Of a stretch of 64,000 bases of DNA, positions 34,170-43,579 are shown one piece after another. Below the pieces are notes generated by a model. It was not told the DNA's origin and searched no databases. It saw only the letters and a program-made list of their open reading frames with translations. The translations under genes were made by a program, and so were the position numbers. Location: contig NZ_JACXIY010000002.1 of assembly GCF_014705655.1 (NCBI RefSeq), forward strand, positions 62,001 to 126,000, in the 5' to 3' direction. This stretch comes from Paenibacillus arenilitoris. Lineage in GTDB: Bacteria > Bacillota > Bacilli > Paenibacillales > Paenibacillaceae. How positions within the stretch are numbered: the stretch's first letter is position 1; every line of letters starts with the position of its first letter.

Positions 34170-34532
34170 ATGGCTACGGTCACGGATTTGCGCAAACAAG
34201 AGGAAGGACGGGTCTTGCCGATGGACTGGGGAAAAATCCAGTGGCTGTGCGGCAAGGAGATCGACCCGGAAGCGGAAATGACGTTCGGCATGGTTTACAT
34301 CGAGGCGGGCAAAGCGAACGACCGGCATATTCATCCCAATTGCGAGGAATTGATCTTCGTCCTGTCGGGCGAATGCGACCATTCGCTGGGCGACGAAACG
34401 ATCCATCTGGAGCCGGGCATGATGCTGCGCATCCCGCGGGGCGTTCCGCATAACGCGAAGGTGACGAGCTGGGAGCCCTGCCGGATGATTATCGCGTATT
34501 CCGCCCCGGACCGGCAGACGATCGGGGAATAA
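34170..34532 (+). CDS. Small cupin-domain protein
   Basis: 120 residues forming one cupin barrel: 'NDRHIHPNCEELIFVLSGECDHSLGDETIHLEPGMMLRIPRGVPHNAK' carries the H-x-H...E...H metal ligand pattern. May be a sugar isomerase or sensor; last gene of the operon starting at 32380, ending just before a very strong terminator. AGGTG precedes the ATG. Confidence 0.88.
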   Translation: MATVTDLRKQEEGRVLPMDWGKIQWLCGKEIDPEAEMTFGMVYIEAGKANDRHIHPNCEELIFVLSGECDHSLGDETIHLEPGMMLRIPRGVPHNAKVTSWEPCRMIIAYSAPDRQTIGE

Positions 34533-34536
34533 CGAC

Positions 34537-34585
34537 CTCGGGGCAACGCGGCGCCGGCGAGCGCCGCGTTGCCCCGAGTCATTTT
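34537..34585 (+). terminator. Very strong hairpin terminator after the cupin gene
   Basis: Eighteen-base perfect stem (34537-34554 with 34561-34578) beginning CTCGGGGCAACG and ending CCCCGAG, six-base loop, then TCATTTT. Confidence 0.85.
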
Positions 34586-34597
34586 GGGAGGGATGGG

Positions 34598-35350
34598 ATG
34601 GTTAACGAAATAATGGTTCGTCAAGTCGAGCTGCAGCATATTTTGCCGCTTCGCGAGCTGTTTTTGAGCGAGAACCGCTTCCAGATTCGCTTCAACGCGT
34701 GCCATGAACGGAAGATGTCGGATTCTTACCTGATCGCCGCGGAAGGCGCTCCCATCGGATACGGCTCCGTCAAAGGCGCGGAGCAATTATCGGATCGGGA
34801 CGCCATATTCGAGTTTTATGTTCTTCCTCCCTACCGGTCGAAGGCGCATCTGTTCTTCCCGAAGCTGCTCGAAGCCTCCGGCGCGGCCTTCATCCAGTGC
34901 CAGAGCAACGAACGGCTGCTCACTTCCATGCTCTATCAGTTCGGCCGCGATATCCGCGCGGAAGCGATCCTGTTCGAAGACGATGCGGCCGCCGGGCTGC
35001 GAATCCCGGATGCCGAATTTCGGCCAAGGAGGGAGGACGACGCCGTATTCGAGCATAAGCTGGAGCCCGTCGGCGAGTTCGTGCTCGCGTCGCGGGGCGA
35101 GATCGTCGCTACCGGCGGGTATCTCCAGCATTACAACAAGCCTTACGCCGATCTGTACATGGAGGTCAAAGAGAATGCCAGGCTTCAAGGGTTCGGGAGC
35201 TATTTCGTGCAGCGGTTGAAGGAGCGCTGCTATTCGGCGGGAAGGGTCCCCGCGGCGCGCTGCGGCATCTCGAACGCGGCGTCGCGGGCCACTCTCCTGA
35301 AGGCTGGCTTCCGTATTTGCGGATTTGTGTTACAGGGCCGTCTCCGCTAA
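34598..35350 (+). CDS. GNAT family N-acetyltransferase
   Basis: 250 residues. The C-terminal half has the acetyl-CoA binding region of GNAT folds: '[31 protein letters not shown]' followed by '[26 protein letters not shown]'. The N-terminal half looks like a degenerate second GNAT domain. Acetyl acceptor unknown. ATG 34598 follows GGGAGG. The 3' end overlaps the convergent acyl-CoA dehydrogenase gene by 21 bases. Confidence 0.85.
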   Translation: MVNEIMVRQVELQHILPLRELFLSENRFQIRFNACHERKMSDSYLIAAEGAPIGYGSVKGAEQLSDRDAIFEFYVLPPYRSKAHLFFPKLLEASGAAFIQCQSNERLLTSMLYQFGRDIRAEAILFEDDAAAGLRIPDAEFRPRREDDAVFEHKLEPVGEFVLASRGEIVATGGYLQHYNKPYADLYMEVKENARLQGFGSYFVQRLKERCYSAGRVPAARCGISNAASRATLLKAGFRICGFVLQGRLR

Positions 35351-36490
35351 AGCGGCGCCCGCGAGCGTCTGAATGACCGCGTTATCCATCGGCGGATTAT
35401 GCAGTCCGGCGCGGACATCCCGGTAATAACGCTCGAGCGGCGCATGGCGGGACAAGCTTCCGCCGCCGACGATCCGCATCGCCAGATCCACTACTCTAAT
35501 GGCGTTGTTCGTAGCCACGTACTTCGCCAGGCCAAGCACGGGCTTTAACGAAGGCCGGGCGTCCTTCTCCCGGTCCCACCGGTCCGCCGACGCGTACAGA
35601 AGCGAACGGGCGGTCCGCAGCTCGATCTCCATCTCGCCGATCGCATGCCGGACGGACGGGAGGGAGGCGATCGGCGCTTCCAGCGTATTTGGCCGGTAGG
35701 AACGGGCGAAGGATAGAGCGTAATCCCGGGCAGCAACGGCAATGCCCATGTAACAGGCCGGAATATGTAGCAGCCAGCCGCCTCCGTCGTCCTCGCCTTT
35801 CCCCGTTATTCGCATCTCTTCGCTTACGAACACGTCATCCAGCACCACGTCGTGGCTTCCGGTCGCGCGCATGCCAAGCGTATCCCAGGTTTCGATCAAG
35901 CTCACCTTATCCGTGCGGCGCACGAGAAACTCGCCCGTGCAGTCTTCGCCGGGAATATAAGCCGTCACGACGAACCGGTCAAGAATCGGAGACAGCGTAC
36001 TGAACGTCTTCCGCCCGGTAATCCGCCATCCCCCCTCCGAGGGGACGGCGACCGTCTCCGGCTTGCCGCCCCTGCTGGGACTGCCGGTTCCCGCTTCGCT
36101 TGCGAACGTGTTGATCATCGTCCCGTCCTTCACGACGGAACGGCATAAATCGGCAAACATGGGCTCGGGCCACTTGCGGGAAGTCCGGAGGTGAAGAATC
36201 TGGCCGATATGCCAGCCGACGGCCAGCGCGGTCGAGCCGTCTCCGCAGGCCAGCCTCTCCTGCAGCAGGACGAGCTCGTACAGCGACAGTCCGTCTCCGC
36301 CGTACTGCTTCGGGACGGTCAGCTTTAAATAGCCGGCCTCGCGCAGGTCGGCGAAGTTGTCGAACGGGAACGAGCCTTCCCGGTCGTGCCGCGCCGCCCT
36401 CTCCGCGAAGCGGGCGGCCAGCTCATCGATTTGGTCTGCCCTCGCTCTCTCATCCTCGCTGCGTATATAGTCATCGATAAGTCGACTCAT
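35330..36490 (-). CDS. Acyl-CoA dehydrogenase-family flavoprotein
   Basis: 386 residues from ATG 36490, which follows AGGGGTGG; the open frame upstream (to 36652) lacks a ribosome binding site. Three-domain acyl-CoA dehydrogenase layout: helical N-terminus with '[31 protein letters not shown]', middle strand domain with '[21 protein letters not shown]' and '[23 protein letters not shown]', and C-terminal helices with '[24 protein letters not shown]'. Of the group that includes DszC/SfnB-like monooxygenases as well as dehydrogenases, so it could oxygenate a sulfur compound or desaturate an acyl-CoA. No partner reductase is seen nearby. Confidence 0.88.
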   Translation of the reverse strand: MSRLIDDYIRSEDERARADQIDELAARFAERAARHDREGSFPFDNFADLREAGYLKLTVPKQYGGDGLSLYELVLLQERLACGDGSTALAVGWHIGQILHLRTSRKWPEPMFADLCRSVVKDGTMINTFASEAGTGSPSRGGKPETVAVPSEGGWRITGRKTFSTLSPILDRFVVTAYIPGEDCTGEFLVRRTDKVSLIETWDTLGMRATGSHDVVLDDVFVSEEMRITGKGEDDGGGWLLHIPACYMGIAVAARDYALSFARSYRPNTLEAPIASLPSVRHAIGEMEIELRTARSLLYASADRWDREKDARPSLKPVLGLAKYVATNNAIRVVDLAMRIVGGGSLSRHAPLERYYRDVRAGLHNPPMDNAVIQTLAGAALAETAL

Positions 36491-36757
36491 TGCAAAGCCA
36501 CCCCTTTCTTCTTCCATTATAGCAACTTTGAGCAGATACGGCTCCATCCCGTCCGAAGCGGGCGGGTGCTGGGATCGGAACGCCGGCTTGACGTTAATAT
36601 CGTGGCACAATGGATCTGGAAAGCGAAGGAAATGGCATCGCATGCCTGGCAAGTTCGATCGTTTTGAGGTTATGATTGTTCAGATCGGGGCATGTACGCT
36701 AATTCGCGCCGTTTGTTACGATAGAGCCGTAGCATAGTCGAAGAGAGGGGAAAAAAC

Positions 36758-38440
36758 ATGAAACGACTGAAATGGGTTTCACTGATGCTTGCGCTTGTCC
36801 TGGCAAGCGCTGTCGGTTGCTCATCCGGAGGAGGTTCGAATGCCGGCGACGCGTCGAACGCGCCGGACGATGCCGCGCCATCCGCGCAAAACGCCGACGG
36901 CAAGTTCGATCCGCCGGTTACGATTACGACCGCTCGCCCGGTAGGAACCGATTATACGTTCATTAACGGGGAAGATATCAATAATAACGTCCATAATAAA
37001 TGGGCGAAAGAGAAGCTTGGCATCGAGATCAAGGATTTGTGGAACACGGCCGACAACGGCGCTTACCATACGAAGCTCAGGCTGTCGTTAACGACGCAGG
37101 ACCAGCTGCCCGACGTCTTCATCGTGCAGGACGCCAATTTGATCGCCGACCTGATCCAATCCGGCAAGGTGAAGGATATTGGCGACGATTACGAAAAATA
37201 CGCCAGCGGCCGGATCAAGGACATTTATGCGAATAACAGCGCGGCCATGAATCAGGTGAAGAAGGGCGATCAGCTGCTCGGCCTCCCGATCTTCGCCGGC
37301 GGCGACGGCACGAACCCGGTTCTATGGGTGCGTCAGGACTGGCTCGAGAAGCTGAACTTGAAAGAGCCGACGACGATCGAGGAGTTCGAAGCCGTCATGG
37401 ACGCGTTCACGAACGGGGATCCGGACGGCAACGGCAAGAAGGATACGTTCGGCTTCAGCCTCTCGGGCCGAAACGGCTTCTCGAACTGGATGTCCGACGT
37501 CAGCTTCGTATTCGGCGCCTATACCGGCAAGTACATTCCGGGCACGTGGCAGAAGGCGGAGGACGGCACGTTGAAATACGGGTCCGTGCAGCCGGGGATC
37601 AAGGACGGCCTCGGCAAGCTGCAGGAGTGGTACGCGAAGGGGTATCTGGATCCGGAGATGGCCGCGATCGATGAAGTGAAGGCGACGGAAAGCTTCATTC
37701 AAGGCAAGTCCGGCATGATCGCCGCCCCGTTCTGGGCGTTCGGCTGGCCGCTCGGCGACGTGACCGGCTCGAACCCGGACGCGAAGCTCAGGGCGTACAA
37801 GCTTCCGACCGGCCCGGACGGCAAGTCCGCCCGCTACACCGGCTACGTAAACGAAGGCAAAGTGATGATGTTCAACAAAGATTTCAAGCATATGGATGCA
37901 TTCTTCGCTTATTTCGATAAAATTTACGATTATCCGTTCGAAACGGGCGACTTCAAGGACGGCTTCTTCGAAGGCTACGATTATGCGATCGTTGACGGCG
38001 AGCCGGTCTATGATTCGACGAAATTTCCGACGCCGCTTGAGAAAGTCGCTTCGCCCGGCAAATACAACCTGTTCTGGAACGTTCCGGCGATTCCGTTCAA
38101 AGGTTCCGCCGATTACGATTACATCTTCAACGGCGGAGAAGTGAAGACCAGGGCGCACAAGGAAATCTCGATCCAGGATCCGGAGATGGTCCGCGCAGGG
38201 TCGCTCAACTATCAGATGAGCGGAATCAATGCGCCGACCGAATTTCTCGGAGCGCCGACCGAAACGATGCGCAGCAAGGGCGACAACCTGAAAACGATGG
38301 AGCTGGAGACGTTCGCCAAAATCATCTACGGCAACGAGCCGCTCGATAAATACGACGCCTTCGTCTCGGATTGGAAGAGCAAGGGCGGCGACCAAATCGA
38401 GCTGGAAGTGAACGAATGGTATAAGAGCGTAAATCCGTAA
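36758..38440 (+). CDS. Sugar-binding lipoprotein of ABC importer (LipO type)
   Basis: 560-residue extracellular solute-binding protein; ATG follows AGAGGGGAAA. Lipobox SAVGC with cysteine 21. 'DPDGNGKKDTFGF' calcium-loop-like motif and 'WYAKGYLDPEMAAIDEVKATESF' are typical. Stands alone in its transcript, ended by a strong terminator; the nearest permeases lacking a binding protein are those at 42602-44458 on the same strand, past a repeat region and a minus-strand two-component pair, so it probably serves them. Confidence 0.92.
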   Translation: MKRLKWVSLMLALVLASAVGCSSGGGSNAGDASNAPDDAAPSAQNADGKFDPPVTITTARPVGTDYTFINGEDINNNVHNKWAKEKLGIEIKDLWNTADNGAYHTKLRLSLTTQDQLPDVFIVQDANLIADLIQSGKVKDIGDDYEKYASGRIKDIYANNSAAMNQVKKGDQLLGLPIFAGGDGTNPVLWVRQDWLEKLNLKEPTTIEEFEAVMDAFTNGDPDGNGKKDTFGFSLSGRNGFSNWMSDVSFVFGAYTGKYIPGTWQKAEDGTLKYGSVQPGIKDGLGKLQEWYAKGYLDPEMAAIDEVKATESFIQGKSGMIAAPFWAFGWPLGDVTGSNPDAKLRAYKLPTGPDGKSARYTGYVNEGKVMMFNKDFKHMDAFFAYFDKIYDYPFETGDFKDGFFEGYDYAIVDGEPVYDSTKFPTPLEKVASPGKYNLFWNVPAIPFKGSADYDYIFNGGEVKTRAHKEISIQDPEMVRAGSLNYQMSGINAPTEFLGAPTETMRSKGDNLKTMELETFAKIIYGNEPLDKYDAFVSDWKSKGGDQIELEVNEWYKSVNP

Positions 38441-38453
38441 CGGACGGACAAAA

Positions 38454-38496
38454 GGCGGCCGCGAGTGCTTATGCGCTCGCGGCCGCCTCTTCGTCT
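38454..38496 (+). terminator. Hairpin terminator after the lipoprotein gene
   Basis: Perfect 12-base stem GGCGGCCGCGAG (38454-38465) with CTCGCGGCCGCC (38476-38487), ten-base loop, then TCTTCGTCT. Confidence 0.8.
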
Positions 38497-38504
38497 AGCT
38501 GTTG

Positions 38505-38667
38505 CGGAAGTTGTGCGGCTGGTAGTGAAGCAGCCTCACTATACGCTAAATCCGCACACCACCTCACCTCACCTTGCGCGACGAGACGCCCACACGCCAA
38601 CCAACTTCACTTTTGTGCGACGATTTCGCGGATACGGAAGTTGTGCGGCTGGTAGTGAAGCAGCCTC
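38505..38667. repeat. 33-base direct repeat, two copies
   Basis: An identical 33-base unit beginning CGGAAGTTGTGCGGCTGG occurs at 38505-38537 and 38635-38667, 130 bases apart. Between them lies a diverged copy of the 39-base unit that is tandemly repeated further downstream. Confidence 0.85.
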
Positions 38668-38855
38668 TCTAATTAGTGAGGCAAACCTCACTCTTTCGTT
38701 GTCATTCGTTGAGCTTGAGGAAATAGTGAGGCAAACCTCACTCCCCGTGAGGCTGGCTTCATGGGGAATGAGGTTTGCCTCATTATTTCGAGTAAAGTGC
38801 CAGTATCGAACTAAATTAGTGAGCTTAAGCTCATAAATTAGTGAGGCAGCCTCAC
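38525..38855. repeat. Dispersed GTGAGG...CCTCAC palindromes
   Basis: GTGAGGCAAACCTCAC occurs at 38676-38691 and again exactly 50 bases later at 38726-38741. Related forms are TGAGGTTTGCCTCA (38769-38782, the opposite orientation), GTGAGGCAGCCTCAC (38841-38855) and GTGAAGCAGCCTCAC (38525-38539). Confidence 0.8.
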
Positions 38856-38885
38856 TATTCGCTAAATCCACACGCCAATCAACCT

Positions 38886-39041
38886 CACCGTTGCACGACG
38901 CCACGCCCACACGCCAACCAACCTCACCGTTGCACGACGCCACGCTTACACGCCAATCAACCTAACCGTTGCACGACGCCACCCTCACACGCCATGCAAC
39001 CTCACCGTTGCGCGACGCCACGCCCACACGCCAACTCACCT
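38886..39041. repeat. 39-base tandem repeat, four full copies
   Basis: Copies at 38886-38924, 38925-38963, 38964-39002 and 39003-39041, each beginning (C/A)ACCGTTGC and ending AACCT or CACCT, with a few substitutions between copies. A partial copy follows, and diverged copies exist near 38574-38625. With the palindromes and the 33-base repeats it fills the 660-base gap between 38440 and 39102, which holds no convincing gene. The unit is a multiple of three, so frames through it are open by chance on both strands. Confidence 0.88.
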
Positions 39042-39101
39042 AGCCTTGCGCGAAGATTCAGCGGTTGCCGCACAGTCGCAAATCCCACGCTTTCCATCGA
39101 A

Positions 39102-40715
39102 TCATCGGTTGCGGTAAATTTGAGGCGTGCAGTCGTAAAACTCCTTGAAAATATGAATGAAGTATTGCGTCTTCTGGTAGCCGACCTCACGGGCGACGTC
39201 GGCGACCTTCATGTTGGTCGAGCTCAGCAGCCGGGCGGCCTTCTCCATCCGGGTTCTCGTAATATAGGCGGACAAGCTCTCGCCGGTTTCTTTCTTATAC
39301 AGGCGGGAGAGGTAAACCGGGTGAAGGTACACATGCTCGCCGACCCGGGTCAGCGATACGTCCTCCCGCAGATGGCGCTCGATGAAATCGTGAATTTGCC
39401 GAATGATGTGGCTGCGGTTCGGCGCTACCTCCTGCAGCGACCGCTTGAACTGCTCGATAAGCGGAAGCGCCCATTCCATCATTTGATCCGTCGTTTGAAA
39501 ATGGTACGATTTGCGCTGCAGCGAAGGGGAGTCGACCATCTCGGCGAACGAATCTCCCTGCTTGTGAGCGATATAGGAGAAGCTGCTGAGCAAATAATAG
39601 ACAACCTCCATCAAATGCTGCTGCGTGCGGTAATCCGGCTGATCGAGCTCTTCGAGAATATGGCCGAGCCTGCTTGCGACTTCCTCCCAGCGTCCGGCAT
39701 CCATCAGCTGCTGCATCGTCGGCGATTGGTAAAGCCTGGTGAGCGGCTTGATCGCGGGCTCCGCGCGTTCCCCGTTCCCGGCGCCGGTCATGTCGAGCAC
39801 GACGCCGCAGCGCGTCCCGACCGACCGCCAGAACGCGTTGATCGCCTGCAAATATTGACGGTGAAGCCCGTGCTGGAAGACGAACGGTTCCGTCAGCAAG
39901 ATGGAGACGGTCCGCTTCATATACGTTTGAACGGCTTGCCGCAGCTTGCCGGTTCGATCGACAAGCTCCCGGCGGTCGCCCGCCGCGCCTTCCGGCAGCA
40001 AGGCAATGACGAATGGATGGTCGTCCTTGCATGTCCAGAGTGAAGGCATCTCGCCGATTTCCCCGAAATAGATTTCCTCCGCCATGTTCAGCAGGGCGTA
40101 GCTGAGCAGCCCGTAATCCTCGCGCGTCATCTCTTCCGTGCCCGTCTCGATCCGAATTAAAGCCAGCACGCAATTCGTATCCGGCTCGAGGGGCAGCTGA
40201 AGCGCCTGAAGATGGCGCTTCAGCTCATCCGCGCCGAATTTTTTGCCGAGCAGCAGATCGAGCAGCAGATGCTCCCGCATCCGGATGATCCCAAGCTTCA
40301 ATACGTCGCTCGCCGCCTCCAGGTTTTTTTGGCGCCGCTTCTCCTCCTCGATTTTGACGAATACCTTCTTCAGGCTGACGAGCACCTCGTCTTCTGTAAC
40401 GGGTTTCAGTAAATAGTCGGCTGCGCCGAGCTGCAGCGCCTTCACGGCGTACGAAAAGTCGGAGTAACCGGACAGCAGGATGACCTTCGTCTCCGGCCAA
40501 TGCCGCTGAAGCGACGAGATCAGCTCGAGTCCGCTTCGCTCCGGCATGCGGATATCCGTCATGACGACCGCAAGCGGGACGTTGCTTGCGACGTCGAGCG
40601 CCTCCTTCGCCGAGCCGGCGCGGTAGACGTTGGATACGCCGAGGGCCGCCCACGGAATTTCGGTCTCCAAATAATCGAGGACGTAATCCTCGTCATCCAC
40701 CAGCAACACGTTCAT
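39102..40715 (-). CDS. YesN-type response regulator (receiver plus AraC domain)
   Basis: 537 residues from ATG 40715, which follows AGGAGGAAT and overlaps the kinase stop (ATGA). Receiver domain 1-120 with acidic pair 'LLVDDED', phospho-acceptor Asp54 in 'VVMTDIRMP', 'LLSGYSDF' and Lys104 in 'YLLKPVTE'. A middle region of unknown fold follows, then a C-terminal AraC DNA-binding domain ('VSLTRVGEHVYLHPVYLSRLYKKETG' and 'VADVAREVGYQKTQYFIHIFKEFYD'). Partner of the kinase encoded just upstream; likely activates the permease operon that diverges at 42602 and perhaps the lipoprotein at 36758. Confidence 0.94.
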   Translation of the reverse strand: MNVLLVDDEDYVLDYLETEIPWAALGVSNVYRAGSAKEALDVASNVPLAVVMTDIRMPERSGLELISSLQRHWPETKVILLSGYSDFSYAVKALQLGAADYLLKPVTEDEVLVSLKKVFVKIEEEKRRQKNLEAASDVLKLGIIRMREHLLLDLLLGKKFGADELKRHLQALQLPLEPDTNCVLALIRIETGTEEMTREDYGLLSYALLNMAEEIYFGEIGEMPSLWTCKDDHPFVIALLPEGAAGDRRELVDRTGKLRQAVQTYMKRTVSILLTEPFVFQHGLHRQYLQAINAFWRSVGTRCGVVLDMTGAGNGERAEPAIKPLTRLYQSPTMQQLMDAGRWEEVASRLGHILEELDQPDYRTQQHLMEVVYYLLSSFSYIAHKQGDSFAEMVDSPSLQRKSYHFQTTDQMMEWALPLIEQFKRSLQEVAPNRSHIIRQIHDFIERHLREDVSLTRVGEHVYLHPVYLSRLYKKETGESLSAYITRTRMEKAARLLSSTNMKVADVAREVGYQKTQYFIHIFKEFYDCTPQIYRNR

Positions 40716-42445
40716 TCCGATTCCTCCTGCTTGGTATTCGTGATGTGAAGCGTAACGCGGAAGCCTCCCCAAACGTTACCCGAGAACGACAATCCGGAAT
40801 GATTGCCGTACCGGTTGGCCAGACGGTGGTGAACGTTTCGCAGTCCGCAGCCCATTTCGTCGGTCGTCCGATAGCTGGCATGCACGCGGTCTCCCAGCGC
40901 TTTGAGCTCCTCCTCGCTAAGGCCGGTCCCGTCGTCGTCGACGGTAATGACGTACAGGCTCCCGCTCGCCGCGCCGCGGATAAGGATTTTGCCGGCGTCC
41001 CGCTTCTGCTCGATGCCGTGAACGACGGCATTCTCGACGATCGGCTGCAGCAGAAGGCTGGGCACGGGCAGCCCGTGCATGGCGGACGGGATATCGATCG
41101 CGTAGGACAATCGCGTGTTACGGAGCGACTGCACCTCGAGGTAGCTTTCGATCAGGCGGATTTCCTCCGCGAGCGTCGTCGTTTCCCCCGCCTTGCGGGT
41201 AATGTAGCGGTAGAAGCCGGACAAATTTTTGGCCATCGAAATGACGGCCCCCGGCGATTTGTTCGCCATGCTGACGATATAGAACAAGCAGTTGTACAGA
41301 AAATGCGGATTGATCTGCGACTGCAGATGCTTATATTCCGCTTCCCTCGTTCGGACCTTCTCCTCGTACACGTTCTCGATCAGCGTCTGCGTCCGGGAAG
41401 CCATGTCGTTGAACCGCTCGAATAAATAATCGAATTCGGTATTGGTCTTAAGCGTCGCCCTGCTGCCGTAGTCGCCCGTGCCCAAATTTTCGATCTTGCG
41501 CACCAAATAGCCGAACGGCATACGGAAATTCCGGTAGAACAGCAGCGAGATCGCAACGCCGGCGATAAACAGGAAGAGCAAGCTTCCGTTGACGAGCCAG
41601 TTCACCTTCTGCAGCGGGGCGAGGAACTCGTCCAATTCGATGTAGCTGACCAGCATCGCTCCGAACGACGGGGAGTGCATTGTTTGAACCAAATATTCGA
41701 CGCCGTCGATATCGAACACCGTCACGTTCGGATGCGCCGATGCGCCGGCTTGGAGCACGTTCTCCTTCATCAGCGCGTCCTGCAAGCTCCGGTCGATATC
41801 GGCATTCGCGATCAGGCCGCGGCCCGCAAAGTAAAAAAACGATTTGCCGTTGCCGGTTTTATCCAGCCCTTTCAGCACGGACAGCAAGTAGTCGCCGGAG
41901 ATGGCCGTCTCCGCGACCGAGACGATATTGCTCCAATCGGGGGCGACGATCGACGGGTTCGTAAGCAGCAGACGGAACGTAAGCACCCCGTCGCGCTCCT
42001 GGGCGAACCACTCGTTTGCCGGCTTGCGCGCGAGCTCCTCCAAGTCGTATTGCGCCTGCCGGGACGTGGAGATGACTTCTTCGATCGACGGCCAGTAGAC
42101 GGTCAATTCATGAATGAGCGGCTCGGCCTGGCTTTGCAGCTCCAGCTTCTCCTCGATCGTCTTGCGCATAAGCAGGTGGTTCAAATATTCGGGAAATTCC
42201 CACGAGCTGGCATACGATTGGATGGAAGCGTCGCTCGCCAGCAGCAGCGTCTGCTTCTCAAGCTGCCTCAGCGATTGCTCCATCTGCTGGATCGTAAATT
42301 CCATCTGCTTCGAGGCCGAGCTTTCCAGCGTCTTCTTCACGACATCCTTGCTGGCGTGGTTGGCGTACGCGAACAGGACGGTCGCCGGAATGAGCAGAAA
42401 GGCCAGCATAATGAGCAGTCTTTGAAACACTTTATATTTTACCAT
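40712..42445 (-). CDS. YesM-type sensor histidine kinase
   Basis: 577 residues. Transmembrane segments at about 9-28 and 284-303 enclose an extracellular sensor domain; a HAMP domain (about 304-357) leads to the His_kinase domain with phospho-acceptor His381 in 'LQSQINPHFLYN', and a HATPase domain with 'LLLQPIVENAVVHGI' (N box) and 'VDDDGTGLSEEEL' (G1 box). Sits divergent to a sugar permease operon, as usual for YesMN systems sensing carbohydrates. Translationally coupled to the regulator. Confidence 0.94.
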   Translation of the reverse strand: MVKYKVFQRLLIMLAFLLIPATVLFAYANHASKDVVKKTLESSASKQMEFTIQQMEQSLRQLEKQTLLLASDASIQSYASSWEFPEYLNHLLMRKTIEEKLELQSQAEPLIHELTVYWPSIEEVISTSRQAQYDLEELARKPANEWFAQERDGVLTFRLLLTNPSIVAPDWSNIVSVAETAISGDYLLSVLKGLDKTGNGKSFFYFAGRGLIANADIDRSLQDALMKENVLQAGASAHPNVTVFDIDGVEYLVQTMHSPSFGAMLVSYIELDEFLAPLQKVNWLVNGSLLFLFIAGVAISLLFYRNFRMPFGYLVRKIENLGTGDYGSRATLKTNTEFDYLFERFNDMASRTQTLIENVYEEKVRTREAEYKHLQSQINPHFLYNCLFYIVSMANKSPGAVISMAKNLSGFYRYITRKAGETTTLAEEIRLIESYLEVQSLRNTRLSYAIDIPSAMHGLPVPSLLLQPIVENAVVHGIEQKRDAGKILIRGAASGSLYVITVDDDGTGLSEEELKALGDRVHASYRTTDEMGCGLRNVHHRLANRYGNHSGLSFSGNVWGGFRVTLHITNTKQEESE

Positions 42446-42500
42446 GCGCTCCGCCTCCTTATGAGAGATTGCCGAAATAGGTTATGAGAGGGGATATAGA

Positions 42501-42545
42501 TGTTAAGACCTTAACATAGGTGGGGTCAAAACTCGTTGCTATAAT
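42501..42545 (+). promoter_or_regulatory. Palindrome and extended -10 promoter upstream of permease operon
   Basis: TGTTAAG-ac-CTTAACA (42501-42516) is a perfect inverted repeat. About 20 bases downstream is TGCTATAAT (42537-42545), an extended -10 with no good -35. The arrangement, a dyad just upstream of a promoter lacking a -35, suits an activator such as the divergent response regulator. RBS AGAGGGGAA precedes ATG 42602. Confidence 0.5.
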
Positions 42546-42601
42546 AGTAGCAGGATCTGATGAAAGTGCAATTACGGCAATCGTAGAGAGGGGAATTTCG
42601 T

Positions 42602-43561
42602 ATGGAAAGCGGACCGCAACCATCGGTCGTTCAGCCGGCCGCGCTCAAACCGGAGTCGAATTGGAGGAGGGGCATCAGGAAAACATGGCCGCTTCACCTG
42701 CTTATTTTGCCGGCGACGCTGATCGCGATCATTTTCAATTACTTGCCTATCTTCGGCCTCGTCATGGCCTTTCAGGACTACAAGCCTTGGCTCGGATTTT
42801 TCCGATCGGAATGGGTCGGCCTGAAGCATTTCGAGTCGTTGTTCCTGTTCGACGAGTCGGTTCAGGTCATTTGGAACACGCTGATCATATCGGTGCTGAA
42901 AATCGTATGCGGGCTCCTCGTGCCGATCGCGATCGCGCTGCTGCTCAACGAAATCCGCAAAACCGGCATCAAACGCGGCATCCAGACGCTCGTCTATTTG
43001 CCGCATTTTCTGTCGTGGGTTATTCTGGGCGGCATACTGATCGATCTCCTGTCGGTGAAGGGCGGCATCGTCAATCGGATGCTGACGGACTGGTTCGGCA
43101 TCCAGCCGATCTTCTTCCTCGGCGACGGGGACTGGTTCCGGTTCGTCGTAGTCGTCAGCGATATTTGGAAGGAATTCGGGTTCGCGATGATTATTTATCT
43201 CGCGGCGATCGCGGGGGTGAATCCGTCGCTGTACGAGGCGGCCGAGGTCGACGGCGCGACGCGCCTGCAGCAGACGATCAACGTGACGCTGCCGGCCATG
43301 CTGCCGATCATCGTCGTCGTGGCGACGCTGCAGCTCGGCAACGTGCTGAACGCCGGCTTCGACCAAATTTTCAACCTGTACAACCCTCTCGTCTACAACA
43401 AAGGGGACGTCATCGACACGTTCGTGTACCGTTCGGCGATGCTTAAGGGCGACTTCAGCTTCGCTACGGCGGTCGGACTGTTCAAATCGATCATCAGCTT
43501 CGCGCTGATCATCGTCTCGTACCGGCTGGCGTACCGGTTCGGCAACTATCGGATTTTTTAA
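42602..43561 (+). CDS. Sugar ABC permease, LplB type (third system)
   Basis: 319 residues, six hydrophobic segments after an N-terminal cytoplasmic tail. Landmarks 'YLPIFGLVMAFQDYKPWLGFFRSEWVGLKHF' and coupling loop 'LYEAAEVDGATRLQQTINVTLPAMLP'. First gene of an operon with a YtcP-type permease and a cytoplasmic glycoside hydrolase, so it likely imports that enzyme's substrate. No binding protein follows in the operon. Confidence 0.93.
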   Translation: MESGPQPSVVQPAALKPESNWRRGIRKTWPLHLLILPATLIAIIFNYLPIFGLVMAFQDYKPWLGFFRSEWVGLKHFESLFLFDESVQVIWNTLIISVLKIVCGLLVPIAIALLLNEIRKTGIKRGIQTLVYLPHFLSWVILGGILIDLLSVKGGIVNRMLTDWFGIQPIFFLGDGDWFRFVVVVSDIWKEFGFAMIIYLAAIAGVNPSLYEAAEVDGATRLQQTINVTLPAMLPIIVVVATLQLGNVLNAGFDQIFNLYNPLVYNKGDVIDTFVYRSAMLKGDFSFATAVGLFKSIISFALIIVSYRLAYRFGNYRIF

Positions 43562-43579
43562 CCACGGGGGGGATGGAGC

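Noticed and set aside
38505-39041. CRISPR array
   Set aside because: The 39-base units are directly adjacent without unique spacers, vary between copies, and no cas gene is present.
38569-40043. Open frames through the repeat island on both strands, some with 13-residue repeats
   Set aside because: The 39-base unit is a multiple of three, so open frames arise automatically. Amino-acid composition is unnatural, no ribosome binding site is present, and the + strand frame runs on antisense into the response regulator gene.
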